Source: Lunularia cruciata (Eukaryota; Streptophyta; Marchantiopsida; Lunulariales; Lunulariaceae). Taken from it: a stretch of 64,000 nt of DNA. The position numbers and the translations under genes were made by a program. The stretch is taken from positions 24,940,608 through 25,004,607 of the forward strand of contig OX419762.1 in assembly GCA_948567375.1 (NCBI GenBank). The letters run 5' to 3'. Below, in pieces: positions 30,185-42,353 of the stretch (position 1 is its first letter; every line of letters starts with the position of its first letter). The notes beneath the pieces were generated by a model. The model was not told the origin of the DNA. It saw only the letters and a program-made list of their open reading frames with translations, and ran no database searches.

Positions 30185-31404
30185 GTAGTGAATAAACCCA
30201 AAGTGCAGGATCAGACAATAAGTGTCTTTGGGTCAGTTACATGAGTGATTAGGAGAAAGTGGGTTACAAATTGAAGGTGTAGATAGTGTATTCATGCTTT
30301 CAATTACAATTCTTGATGATGACACAATAGAATTAGTAAAGGAATTGATAGTAGTTAGACCCAAAGAAAGAGAGAGAGGAGTGCAAGTGTCTTTGGATTT
30401 GACATTTGACACTTTAGAGAAGAGTGGGTTGGGAGACAGAGATTTAGAAGGCTTAATTATGATAGGAATTGCAGATCAGGAAGGAGAAGTGTTAGAATTA
30501 GTGGAGAAATTAGGAGTTGTGAAACCCAAGGACAGAGCAGTAGGAAGTACAATTACTTCAGGTTCGGGTTTGAAAGACGAAGAAGAAGTATACATCGGAT
30601 TTGATTAGTAACCGATTTGAGATTTGAATAGACAGATATGAAGGGTTGCATTGTCATTTCGGATCTGCATGTTTGTAGATTCATTAGGAAGAGGTGCATT
30701 AGGAAGATAACTCTTGATTGCTTCACTTTTTAAGAGTGGCATTCACAATCTAATGTTGTTCAGTGCTCATTATTTCTGAGAATAGATAAAGCAAAGTGCT
30801 ATGAAGTAGTGCTCGTCGCTTGAGCTTGATTCCGAGTATCAACTTTGTGTTTGTGTTTGTGAGTGTTTGGAGAAATTCAAAGTGCAAGTTAGTGTGCTTG
30901 TTGGATGTTGGATTCCACAACCTTGACCTTCTTTCTATGTGTTTGATCCTGAGTGAGGAGCAATTGGAGCAATGCCTTGACAGATCTGAGAAGAATTGTA
31001 GTGTTGGTAGTATTTTGCATTTGTGAGTGCAATGCAAAGTTGATGTGAAACAATTTTGATCGAGGAAGTTGTGCCTTTAGTGGAGGGGTGGAACACAATT
31101 CTGAGGCGAAGTTGTTTTGCAGTGAAGTGCCATTTTTGGGAGAGCCTGAATCATCACGATCAAGATTGTTTGGAAAGAATTGATGGAGTTGTGATTAAGG
31201 AGTGCTAATTTGTGACAAGATTGCAAATCAGTGCTTGTTACTCTCTTCTGGGTGTGGTTTCTACCTGAGAGATTAAAGATGCAACCAAGAAGAACTGCAA
31301 TTGTTACTTTGACTTTGTATTTGACCAATTCTGACCAGTATCTCTACGGGAATGAACTTTACTTACCTGATTACCGCAAAAGTGATATTTGCCGGGTTGT
31401 CACA
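30185..31404 (+). mobile_element. Short-class giant-LTR copy, 5' truncated
   Basis: It begins abruptly at about 30185-30190, in line with position 55986 of the complete short copy, and ends at the family 3' end GCCGGGTTGTCACA (31404). It includes the tail ORF and the conserved 3' noncoding part. No target duplication is seen, as expected after 5' truncation. Confidence 0.8.
30294..30608 (+). pseudogene. Tail domain of the LTR-borne protein, open 104 codons
   Basis: This frame from ATG to TAG is uninterrupted: MLSITILDDDTIELVKEL, GVQVSLDLTFDTLEKSGLGD, LVEKLGVVKPKDRAVG and the end DEEEVYIGFD. The same segment ends the long protein and is also kept in short copies at 49990-50305 and 56070-56351. 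It is acidic, with regular Leu/Val spacing, and has no known domain. Whether it is translated alone is unknown. Confidence 0.5.
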
Positions 31405-32336
31405 GTAAGGGTATGTCTTCTGTAGAGCTTCCACTTCTTTGACCCAAGGTTGTGGAAGGATGTCAATATAATCAAGTTTCTCTTCAAGACCCTACCAAAC
31501 TGATTGGGGGATGTTATGTTAGATGTTTTGGCACTCTTCTTCTATCAAGATTTGTGCAATCTTATCACAACTCAAATCTTTCAAGTAATTGGCTCCCTTC
31601 ACAAATTTTGAGGAAATTATTTTGTTATGTCTCAACAAACATATCTGTCTACTACCGTCTTTCTTTCTTTTAGGATGAGGTGGTGCAAACAGATCTTGCC
31701 ACCCAACTTCTCATTTCTAGTGTTCAAGTTGTCTCAAGGCATCTTGTATATCATGATGATGTTTCAATTCCAATGCCTCCTTCTCTAATTGTTCAGCAGT
31801 GAGTTGGTTCTTTTTGTGTTCTTCTTCTTCATGTAGCAAATTCTGTCTATGCACCCTCTCTTCTCTTTTTTCTCTTGATGTAAACATTCATATTCATGGG
31901 ACAAGTGGCATCATGTAATTGGCATGTAAGGAGAAGTGGTCTTCAACAACCACCTTCTCTTTGTTTGTCAACAATGTCATTCTTACATAAAAATGAATAA
32001 TAAAAGGAGTTAGGTAGTGGGTTCTTTTATCCCCAAATGCACCATACATTTTTTTAGAGTAATGGTGTAAGATATTAGCCCAATCTACATTCTCCCTTGC
32101 AAAGATATGTTTGAAGAATATTGCTTGATTAATGGTTGGATAAGTTATCTTTTATGTGCAAAAAAAATTCATGATTGCTATCTCAATCACCTTCTTTACA
32201 TGGTATCTATATGTTAACATCTTAAAACCAATACTTGGTGGCTTATGTAGTCACACATCAATCCAAGAAGGCTTTCTCAAACTTCTTTGCCATCATGAAG
32301 GTCTCACTATACTAGGTATTTAAGGGTGTGGCTATT
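31405..32336 (-). pseudogene. Diverged LTR-protein segment joined to gag-like sequence
   Basis: On the minus strand about 32240-31950 gives the core blocks in diverged form (a TYPTINQAIFFKHIFARENV block, then NKRTHYL-like and HFYVRMTLLTNKEKVVVEDH), and directly after it, from about 31890, gag-like sequence (KREERVHRQNLLHEEEEHKK, LEKEALELKHHHDIQDALRQ, LIEEECQNI). In the copy at 19256-23625 these two parts are about 2.8 kb apart. The join is therefore a deletion or a template switch. Stops are frequent. Confidence 0.55.
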
Positions 32337-35300
32337 TGTGACAACCCAACATGTCTCACTTTTGCAATAATGTGTGATTAATTGTTTGTTCCCACAAAGA
32401 TATAGATAGGAATGTTCAAATATAAAATGAGAGTAGCTTTGTAGTTCTCTTGTTTACATCTTTAATCTCTTGGGCAGAACAACACCCAAAAGAGAGTAGC
32501 AAATGCTTATCAAAGGTCTTGCCACAAATATGTATCACTCAATATCACAATTCTGTTGTTAAATTCCAAATTAACATCAATTGTGATGATTCAATTGATA
32601 CAAAGATGGCTAATTCACCATAAAATGCCTTTGAGTTAAATTCCAAATTAACATCAATTGTGATGATTTAGTTGATACAAAGATGGCTACTTCACCATGA
32701 AATGCCTTTGCCTTGGAATTCTATTCCACCCAACCATCAAAGGTACAACTTTCCAATTTGACGTAACTTTGCTTTAGCTTCTTGTATGAGGCTACAAATG
32801 ACAAATATTGACAATATTATAGTTCTCATAGATCCATCAAAGTATTTCTTTTGGATGCATTCCATTTAGGATCAAACACACAAAATGGAATGTAAAATCA
32901 TAAAATCCAACATTTAATGATCTCTCAATTGTAATCCAAATTTCTCAATACACTCATAGATAAAGTCATTCATTTGATACTCAAAATTAAGCAAAACAAT
33001 GAGCTTCTAATTAGCACTTCATTTTAATCATCTTTTGCTCATTATTGAATACATAGTGTTCAAATGACTTTTCTAAATAGCCAAACCACTTGGAAGTTAC
33101 CAAAACTACCTAAACTACTTAATTGTTACAATTTTTTTCTACCCTATTGTAGATATAAAGTGACTCTATTTTCATAACTACCACTTCAGATTTGTAATTG
33201 CTACTGATCCGGATCTGATCCAAGTACTACCTTGACTTTGGCTTCTTCACCCAAATCAACCACAAGTGTTTCTTGCACTTTGGGGTTCATCATTTGTTTC
33301 TCTTACTATCTCCTTCTCACCAAATTGTACTGAAACTGAAGTCATATGTGTCCTAACACTATTCTCTTTTCATATTCTAACATTCTTAGATGACTCGAGT
33401 AAGTCAACCAAGTTCACCTGCACTAGGATCTCAACTACGTTGAATTGGCTTATAGTGTTCTTGCTTAGAGTAGTATCAAGAAAGTCTACATTTTTTAACT
33501 AAATTTAATCTAAGACAAATGTTATCTCCTACTTGTATCATTTTCCTATCTAATCTATCTCTAAGACAAATGAGTAAGTTTTTCAGGTCTACTTCCTTTG
33601 CTTTCTATAGCCTTGTCTCTTGCACTAACAACTTCAGCTTGTACAAGTATGCCTCATCTAATTTTGCTTTGGCTTCCTTTTTTAGCATTTCCTTAAAATG
33701 TTGAGTAGTATCACTCAATGGATGTGAACTCTCCTCCACTAAAAGTAACTTACATTGGGTCACTTCTTTTGACAACTACATCCAAAGCTTTTGTAGTTCA
33801 ATGGTCTGTTTCTCCTCCATCTTCTTATTTCCTCCTTCTATATTGGTGATGTAGGCTTTGGCATGCTAGATGAGATCATGAAGGTATTGCTCTTCTTGGG
33901 CTTGGTTGGCTATCTCTTTCTACCAATCTTGATCCTTCTCTACAATCACACTCCTTAGTTCCACCGTACTTCATTCTTGTAATCAAATTTGTGTAGTATG
34001 GTGAAGTAAATCAGTCTATGTGCCCTCTAATTCTTTCTTCATCTTCTCAAGAGTCTCCTTCTCCAATAGTTCTTCTTTTTGGTGCTCCAAGTACCTACCT
34101 TGTTGGTCGCAACTAGTTTGTAGGTTGGTCAGGCTTTGTTGTCAAACAATGGCATCAAACCAAGTACCTTGTCTTCATGTAAACTCTGGGCCAACATCAC
34201 CTCAGCTGAGTCACCCCTGTACTCAATACCCTCACCATCTATAGCTTGTTTCTCACCTTTGGATGCTCCATCTTCACTTCTTGCATCTATTCTTGTAAAT
34301 ACAACAACAAAGGACTTACAATGCTAATTTTTTTTTCACTTCCTCGAACATACTGTCTTCTAGTCCTCCTCTATCTTCAAACATGACCATCTGTACTTTG
34401 GTCCAAAGGCAACATCTCCCTACATTCATATGAACCCGCTCTAAGCTCTCTTCCTCCTTCGGTTCACTTGGCCAATCTTGAATTGCATTGGTAGTGTGAT
34501 GAGATTGGATTCCTTGTTAGAATACCATCCTTGGCTCTTCCTCCTTCTCCTCTAGAATATACTCTTTTAGCAATTCCATGCACAAAGCATTACCACCTTC
34601 TATGCATTTGATCTCCTTGTGAAATTCTTGATCCAATCCATTGTCTACTACTTCCCTAGTTGGTTGTTGCACTTTTGGCTTGCCTTTGCTCTCCCATTAC
34701 TTAACTCACTCCTGAGGGTCAACTCTTCTTTGGACTCCTCCAAGTTGGATTTTTCCTCTTCTTCTTTGGCCCCTAAGGACAAGTCAACCATGGCCATTGC
34801 TCAGCTCAGGTTTAATCATCTAGTAGTTCTTCTTTTCATTGGAGAAATAGTATCCTCAAGTTGGGTCCTTTTCTTTTGGCATTGGTACTAGGACTGATAT
34901 TTTCTTCTTGCATCTTGTCTTGGCAAAGTATTTATTTTTCTCTCTCATTTCCACCATGTGTTGTATCTCTTCTTGATCTGTGACTTGTCGTAAGTCTGGA
35001 TGGAAGTGTGACACCATACTTTGTCTTTCCTTGGAGGCGAGCAGATTCAATCCCAAGTAGAAGTGTGCAGCAAAGGCTATGAAGTAGTGTGGTGGCATAC
35101 CCAAAACCAACCTCCAGCTGGCTTCAGTCCATTAGGTGGGGTTTCCTCTCTTCCTCTCTACACTCAGATCATCCTTGCAATTGCTTGCGGCTAAATTTGT
35201 CATGAATCTTGGAGAACTTAAGTTCCAATTCCATGAAAGGAGATTTATCTAAAGTCGGCTTGGGACTTCAAATATGTGCAATCATGTCTACTCTCCTAAT

Positions 35301-35611
35301 AGCAAGATGACAAAAACCTGGCAGCCTCTCTTGAGTGGCATCATGACTCTCTCTTCCTCACTTGGCTTGCAACCCTACTCCGATCCAATGGACTATACAA
35401 ATTTACAAGGAAAACTTGATTCAGCATTGCAAAATTCCCTTTGCCAAGTCTTGATTTTAGACTTCTCCAATTTGCAATCATTCTTTAATCAAAACTCAGT
35501 TTAAAGTCAATAGTGTTATTAAATTCATGTTTGCACTCATTTTGCTTTTCCAATGCAATTCTTCTCAAAACTTTATTAAAACCACCCAAAACCAAAAATG
35601 TGGGTACCATA
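32337..35611 (-). mobile_element. Diverged giant-LTR copy (3.27 kb)
   Basis: Runs from 35611 (TATGGTACCCACATTTTTGG) to 32337 (GGGTTGTCACA). It is the most diverged nearly complete copy. The two flanks differ (LINE on the right, a relative of its own family on the left) and no duplication is found, so at least one border was rearranged after insertion. Confidence 0.8.
33200..35427 (-). pseudogene. LTR-borne protein with internal deletion
   Basis: It starts at about 35427. Near 35110 the frame passes straight from the WRLVLG block to PPHYFIAFAAHFYLGLNLL, so the ~95 residues carrying NGYKVES and FFHKMF-x-INWARCFH are absent. HFHPDLRQVTDQEE, a linker, coiled coil and tail follow in broken frames down to about 33200. 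Confidence 0.65.
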
Positions 35612-36600
35612 GTTGGAAAGTCTCTCATGCTCCAAGGACCTCACTTTAGTGGCATATGTAAGAGCTAAGAACAAATTTTTAGCCTCAAGAGGCAAAAACC
35701 TTGCTTTAGCAAACAACAAAAACATAAGTATTTTGAGTCCTCACATCAATTTCATCACACAAAAATGCTTTTTGAACTCATTCAACCTTTTGCCACCATG
35801 TCTTCTTAGTACTTGGACCCCAAATCTGAGCACCATAGAGAACTACAAGTTGTGCAAGAGATCTAAACAACACCTTCTTCAACTCTCATGTGGTAAGATG
35901 AGCAAGTATGAGCAGTTCATGAGTGAATAGAAAGATCTAAACCCTTTATTGATTCTATTCTTCACATAAGTAGACTAATTATAGTCATAAGAAAACTTGA
36001 TCCCCGCTTGTAAGAAGAGACTTGCTCCAAGTGCTTTCCATCAAAGGTGTGACACCTTTAGAATTGGATCATAGTCACCTTAGACTTATCAAAGTTCACC
36101 TCCATCTTTGTTTGATTGCAAAACAAAAGAAGAGAATCTAACAATTCTATTGATGTTGAGTTCCTTGCCTTAGTATTGTATAAGACTTGGTGAATCTTCA
36201 TGCATAATTGTCTAGTGCCTTGTGTGTTTGATCCTTGGTCACCTTTTAGTGGTAGAATAACCCAAAGTTGTGCCAAAATTGAGTTTTTGAGCTCTATAGT
36301 TAAGACAATAACAGATGTCTTAACATACAAAAGGTTGGACCACTACATGGACAAAGGTTACTTTGTGATTCTTTTGGATTTAAAGTGCCTTAAAGAAAAT
36401 ATATTACTTCTATAAACTCATTGGATCAATGAAGCGGAGCATTATATCATTTGCATAAAGGAGTGCATGAATTGTCAAAGAACCAACTTAGATACTTGTA
36501 GCTCCAACTTCCTACTCTTGCTAGGTCATAGATGAAGATTCCAAATAGAGTTGGAGATAGAGAGGAAGCTCCTTCTCCTTAGTCAGGTAAGAGGAGCTTG
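35612..36600 (-). pseudogene. LINE reverse transcriptase, C-terminal part
   Basis: On the minus strand, LSPTLFGIFIYDLA (palm, near 36560) is followed by a degraded catalytic region, then SIELLDSLLLFCNQTKMEVN, FDKSKVTMIQF and the thumb region. The catalytic Asp-Asp box is not preserved. It joins the piece ending at 39076. Stops are frequent. The right-hand neighbour is unrelated gypsy-like sequence inserted between the GVIQG and LSPTLFG blocks. Confidence 0.75.
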
Positions 36601-38715
36601 TCATTCTAGCTTGAATGTTGAAGACTATAAAAAAATCCAATCTGAACTGTGAGCCGGCCTGTCTCTGACTCAAGATGAACATCTAATAGTGTCGTGTTGT
36701 GGTTTGCATAGCCCATAAAAAAGTGACTTATCATAGTTTATCTTCACATTAGTGCGGTAGGTTGTATGCTAGATCTGACAGATGAGATGCTGCCATGTGA
36801 GCAATCTATGTACATGTATGTGATTGGCCACATGGGTTACAATCTTATCATGTTTGAGGGCTTTGATGAATATAGATGAGGGCAAGTGGAGAGACAGAGG
36901 GGTGTTTTAGTTGAAGAGTCTCGAGGAGGAGGAGGATGTTGGGAATGAGAGTTGTAATAGTGCGCTAGTGGTAGAACATTAGAGGAAGTGTCTGAGCATG
37001 AGATATCCCATACTCCCAATCTGCCACTCCCAAATCCTTTTCTCATCAGGCTTCAGATTTTGCATTGTGATGGCTTATGGGATTGGTTGGTGACACATTT
37101 TGGGGCGGATTTTATGGAGTCTATGATCCTATTGTCTGTGATCCCCATGAAACTCGGATCCTATTATCCTTCCGGTGCTTACTAATGAATATGTCTAGGA
37201 CTTGACAATATATGTGCTTCTATAGTTAGGGAATGCCTAAATTTTTGCTCATAAGCTTCAAGGTGGAGTTTTGGGGTCCATTTGTCAACAAGTAAAAAGA
37301 CTAAAGGACAAGTGTGCAAGAGATTGAGTCCCAAGAGAGGAGTCTAGAGTTTTTTAACTTTCAATGGAGTTCAAGGAGGCCATTCAAGGAGTAAAGACCA
37401 TGGTTGAAAAGGAGAGATGACAAGGTACAATCTAGAGATAGAAATCACATGATTTGAGCTAATTTTGGGAGGGATATGATTGAATGAATTAAGGGGGGTT
37501 AAAATTCATACCCAAGAGCACAAGTAGGCAATTGAGAGAGCTTCTTGAGACATTTTCACTGTCTATCAGTGCAATTGGGAGTAGAAAAAGTGCTTACAAT
37601 ATTGAGCACAAGAAATTTCAGTTTTGGATCAATCTCAAATCAGATCTGGTTGCTTGAAGTTGAAGCTCTTGAGATGTAAGGTGATGGAGAAGAGCTAGTG
37701 ATCAGGTTTGGAGTTTTGGTCACTCCCCAAGTTGTGGTTTGAGAAACCTTATGAAAATTTCTAATCTTGTTGTTAATTAGGGTTTGCATCTTTGTGTGAA
37801 GGTTTCATGTCAATTCTTCAAATATAGAATTCAAGGTCTTGGATCAAGTATACTTGGGTCTGCATAGCTCACAAGTCTAGCTCAGGAATTGATCCATATC
37901 TAGAGATTGGGGTTGGATTAGGCCATCAAACTTTTCAAAGTGTTAAAAAAGAGCACAAAAAACTACTATAGAAAATTTAGTTGGCTTTGAATTCATAGAG
38001 AGTGAGATCTAATGCAACAAGTTTTACTAAAAAGACTATAATAAGCTCAAAGGAGCATTTCTTTCTTCAATCATAATTGAATGTCAATTCTCTCACTTTT
38101 GTGACTATGATTGAAAGTTCAGATTTTTGTAGTGTTTTATGAGGATCATGTGTACATCTGAATTAGAAATTAGGGGAAAGTTGGCAAGAACTAGGGGCAA
38201 ACCCTAAAATAGGGATTTCCAAATTAGGGTGAAAGTTGTGAGACATTTGGCCAACTTTGAGAGCTTGTCAAGGGAGCTGCAGTGATCTGGTTGAGGCCTA
38301 TTTTATATAGATCGAAATATTATCTCATAGGCTTTCCATTGAATTATAGAACTCTTGAATTCAAACTATATAGAAAAATTTATGGTTATATGAGCTGCAT
38401 AGAGGTTTCCCCATCAAGAATACATAGGAATTCTCCACTTGGAGTAGAAAATTGTTGAGATCTGAAGTTCAGATTGGAGGAGGCTTGGAGCACATGTTGA
38501 AATGAGCTTGATGATAGAGGAAAAAGACTTTGAATCTCTTTTCCGACAAAAAACACAAAGAGTTGTTGCTATATTCTTGTGATTGGATCCTCTTTGTGCT
38601 TGTATGCCTGTTTGTATGTCCAATGGGTTTGGATTGTTGTGTGGGCGTTGCGCTTAGGTTATTTCCTTCTAGGAGTGCTATGTATTTCTCCTTGGTAATG
38701 CTAGATGTGATGACC
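36601..38715. other. Unclassified insert in the LINE, probably LTR-element derived
   Basis: No domain is recognised. A fragment at about 36654-36700 matches on the minus strand the last ~35 bases of the 690-bp gypsy LTR (AGACAGGCCGGCTCACAG), and 38716-39075 holds two inverted starts of that LTR. The intervening 2 kb could be a nonautonomous or strongly decayed element. Small open frames show no family resemblance. Confidence 0.4.
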
Positions 38716-39075
38716 TGTAACACTCATTTGTGCATGTGTGTGGTATTATGATATTTAGCTTAGTATTAAAAAATACTTGAGAGATATTATTTATACATAG
38801 ATAAAAGATTGTTCTACATAAGTCATGATTAGCTAAAGTTAGTCATAGCCAAATACCTAGGAATAATACCAAGTCAACACACTAGAATCCAAAATAATGG
38901 TGCTCATCTTTTCCACTTCTTCTAAATTAAGGTCCTTTCTATCTTAGCTATGACCAACTTTAGTTAATCAAGACTAATGTAGAACCATCCTTTATCTATA
39001 TAAATAATATCTCTCAAGTACTTGTAATACCAAGCTAAATATCACAATACTACACATGTGCACAAATGGGTGTTA
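38716..39075. repeat. Inverted LTR ends (fold-back)
   Basis: From 38716 the first ~133 bases of the 690-bp gypsy LTR run on the plus strand (TGTAACACTCATTTGTGC). From 39075 the first ~228 bases of the same LTR run on the minus strand. The two meet near 38849. The arms are about 130 bp with a ~95-bp spacer, so the segment can form a long hairpin. Confidence 0.8.
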
Positions 39076-39328
39076 AAGAACATGCATAGACCAAGTAGCC
39101 TTGAATCACTCCCATTGTGCTTAAGACATCTTGAGAGCTCAAAATTAAGAGTCTCACAACCACCTTCTCATAGAGTTTAGAGATAGCACCAACCAGATAT
39201 GGTGAAACACCAACTTTAATGAGTCTCTCACTTAAAGATTTCATGAGCACCTTATCAAAGGCCTTGAAATCAATAAATGCAACATAGATAGCTCTTCCAA
39301 CACCCTTGGATTTCCACCACAAAAGATA
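39076..39328 (-). pseudogene. LINE reverse transcriptase, central part
   Basis: On the minus strand LLWWKSKGVGRAIYVAFIDF (first catalytic Asp region), FDKVLMKSLSERLIKVGVSP, LVGAISKLYEKVVVRL and a STMGVIQG block (the RT motif before the palm loop). It is bounded by the giant LTR at 39329 and the inverted LTR ends at 39075. Its upstream continuation is 43025-43681. Confidence 0.85.
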
Positions 39329-39699
39329 TGTGGTACCCACATTTTTTTTTTCTATGTTTAGTCGTGTTTAAGAGAAGAAGCAAGCACTGAAAGTTGAATT
39401 GCAAACGAAGAATGGACAAAACTAACTTTGGAGGAAAACCAAAGAAGATGACATCGGATCTGATGATAGAGGTACTCGGAAGAGGAGTACACCGGAAAAA
39501 GTCCAAAGATCACTGTCTTTGGGTTGGAAGACGCAGGAGAGACGAATTCCGTTTAACAACCTTGGTATGTGGCAAGAAAGTACATTTCAAGAAACAGCGG
39601 CGGCAGAAGAAGCATGTCTTGACAGTGACCGGGAGTTGCATGCAGAAGAGAGCAATTCAAAGTTGAAATCGACTGAAGAATGATTGCAATTCGGGGAAA

Positions 39700-39707
39700 T
39701 ATAAAAT
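39700..39707 (+). promoter_or_regulatory. TATA-like box just upstream of the LTR ORF
   Basis: TATAAAAT, 32 bases before the homologous ATG at 39732. Same relative position as in three other copies. Confidence 0.45.
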
Positions 39708-39731
39708 AGTGACTATGTAGGGAAAATTTGA

Positions 39732-42209
39732 ATGTTCCGAGTAAATTTCCAATTCCTTTGAGTAGTTGTCCTACAGTAATGCATGCCTGGAAGCCCATCG
39801 AGAGTGAGATTTTCCGAAACCCTGAGGGAGTTAGAGTGTCTCGTCCAGGAGAGGGTCTCATCTTCCAACATAGGAGAATGAGAGAACAGATCATGGCGAA
39901 GAAGGTGGCCAATGCATTGGCGGTGCAAGGTTTTGCAATCCGAAGAGTAGATGTAGTAGCTAGAATTGAGTCTTGATTAGACTTTGTATTACCTTTTTAG
40001 CATGGAACTGGAAGTTCAGTTTCCTAGGAGTGATGGCAGAGATTGCTACTAGTAATTGTGAGGAGGGTCCCGAGGTGGAAGGGAAGAGAGGCAATCCGGC
40101 TCAATGGATTGAGTCGGATTGGAAGTTAGTATGGGGAGAGAAGCAAGAGAACCGACGGGGATCACCTTCTATCGGAAGTGTGATGCTGCAGAGGAGACGG
40201 CAGAGATCTGCAATTCATTTTTTGCTTTGAGAACTACAAATGGCTACAAGGTAGAGTCCTATTGGGATCCAATCCAAAGAAGTATTGTGAGGGCGATGAT
40301 GGCCATGTTCAAGCCAGAACAAACCACCTACGTGAACATGCAGCAAGTTGTCTTCTTCCATCAAATGTTTGCAGGAGTTCCAGTGAATTGGGCGAAGTGC
40401 TTTCACCACCAAATGAGGCAGATGGTGGTTAATTGGCGAACGGGCTTGTCACCACATTATTTTGCACTGTTTGCAGCCCACTTCTACTTTGGACTAAACT
40501 TGCTGACCAAAGACGAGCGTCATTGTATGGTGTCTCACATGCATCCCAATTTATGATAGGAAGCGGACGAGGAAAAGCGCCAGTATATGCTGCATCTTCA
40601 AGCAAACAATGAATATTTCTCGAAGACCAGACAGTGGAAGGTCAAAGAAATTACTAGTCTGAAGACAAAGAAACATGGCAAACCCAAAGAAGCAAAGTTG
40701 CCTCCCACGCAAAGGAAGACTCGGTGGCTGATGTTAAAGACTACGAAGATTGTAAAAGAGGCATCATTGGGATCGGAGTCTGGAGAAGAGACAGAGTCGC
40801 AAGAGGAGGAATCGGAAGAAGAGGAGCTCACATTAAAAAGTCAGGAGTCTGGGAGCAATAGCAATGGGGAGCTAGAGGTCCAGCAATCGGTAGTAGTAAG
40901 TGAGGCATATCAAGCAATGGTGGTGAATAAGCCAAGACCAGAAGAGAAAGAGGAGAATCCCGCGGGGCCGAGTTCAAGAGGCCAAGACAAAGAAAGTGCC
41001 GAAACAATGAAGATACAAAGATCGCAACTTCGGATGAAGGAGCAAATGACGGAGGTGAAGACTCAAGATGAAGATGGCAATGAAGAGGAAGAAGACTTTG
41101 GCGGGATATTATATTTGACGAAGGTGGTCACACCATTGCTGGAGCTGTTGAAGGAGTATTGGAGAGTAATTCCCCAAGATCGCAGGAAGGGGATGAATGA
41201 GTTGCAGGTGGTGAAGCAATTGTTGAGTGAAGTGAAGGGGTTATAGGAGCAACAAGTCCGAAGAAATGAAGAAATTGAAGAACTTTGGAGGGAGGAGGTC
41301 TTGAAGAAGAAGACTTTCAAGATGTTACAAGAGAGCTGCAAAGAAAAAGCAAAGGAACTGCAGAAGCGAGCCAAAGAAATCACAGAACAGGCAATGTGGC
41401 TCAACAAGATGAAGGAAGAAGTGAGTGATGTGCGCATCGAGAACTTTCATTTGAAGGCGATGACCATCATAATGGAGCAGGAGTTGGACAGTTTAAAGAA
41501 AAGTGCAGCAGCAAAAGATCAAGCATGGCAGAAGGAGTTGGCAGCCAGGCAAGAAGAAGAAGAACGATTGCGAGAACTTTTCAGGAGCGCGGAATAGCAG
41601 AGCGTGCAGTATGCAGAGGAGAAGAAGATACTCGCTGCAGAATACGAAGACGAGTTGAAGATGTATCGTAAGGAGTTGAAGGTAGAGCATTCTCGAGGAT
41701 ATGCATTGGAGTCAGTAGGGGAAGTTGCAGGAAAGTTAAGAGCAATCTTAGCACGAAGGCTGAAGGGAGATTGGAGGAAGCTCACCTACATGAGTTGAAG
41801 TTACTTGTGCAGGAAACTCGAAAGAGAAAGGCCAAGGATGTGGACATGAACACCTTATTGATTTGATTGAGGGAACACATAGATAGGAAAATGTTAGATG
41901 TAGAGAACAATGTTAGTCTTAGACTAGATCTAGTCAATTCAGAATTAGAGAAGATTCGGAATAGTGTGACAGTGGAAAAGAAACCCGATGTCGCAGATGT
42001 AGAAATTCAAGTGTCATCGGACTTGATGATTGACACATTAGAGAAGAATGGGTCAAGAGATAAGGATGTAGATGGATTACCCATGAGTTCAATTGTAGAT
42101 TGTAGTGTAGAAGTAGTAGAAGTAGTGAAGGACTTGGTGGAATTAGCCATAGCCAAAGAAGGAGAAATAGTAGGAAGATCATCGGTTTTGGAAGCGATGA
42201 TGAGGTAGA
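39732..42209 (+). pseudogene. LTR-borne globular and coiled-coil protein (best C-terminal half)
   Basis: N-terminal part SKFPIPLSSCPTVMHAWKP (in the frame of 39728) and RRVDVVARIES up to a TGA at 39974. Core 40000-40556 (NGYKVESYWDPIQRSIV, FFHQMFAGVPVNWAKCFH, PHYFALFAAHFYFGLNLL). Acidic linker 40587-41246 ending GGILYLTKVVTPLLELLKEY. Coiled coil 41250-41860 (QELDSLKKSAAAKDQAWQKE). Tail 41867-42208 (NNVSLRLDLVNSELEKIRNS, TLEKNGSRDKDVDGLPMSSI). About five stops or frameshifts split it. Total length when aligned to the other copies is about 820 codons. The long coiled coil suggests a structural or self-assembling protein. Confidence 0.72.
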
Positions 42210-42345
42210 CATTGGATTGGGATAAATGTCAATTTTGAGATAGGGAGAGGTAGATATGAAGAGATAGATTGTCACTTAGAATCTGCAAGTAAGAAGAGAT
42301 GTTAGGAAGCGGTGTTTAGGTAGGCAAGTCCGCCGTTTGCTTCAG

Positions 42346-42353
42346 TATTTAAG
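42346..42353 (+). promoter_or_regulatory. TATA-like box of the LTR promoter (U3/R)
   Basis: TATTTAAG about 680 bases before the LTR end, after the reading frame, in the same context (GCTTCAGTATTTAAG) as the copies at 56533 and 20511. Confidence 0.5.
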
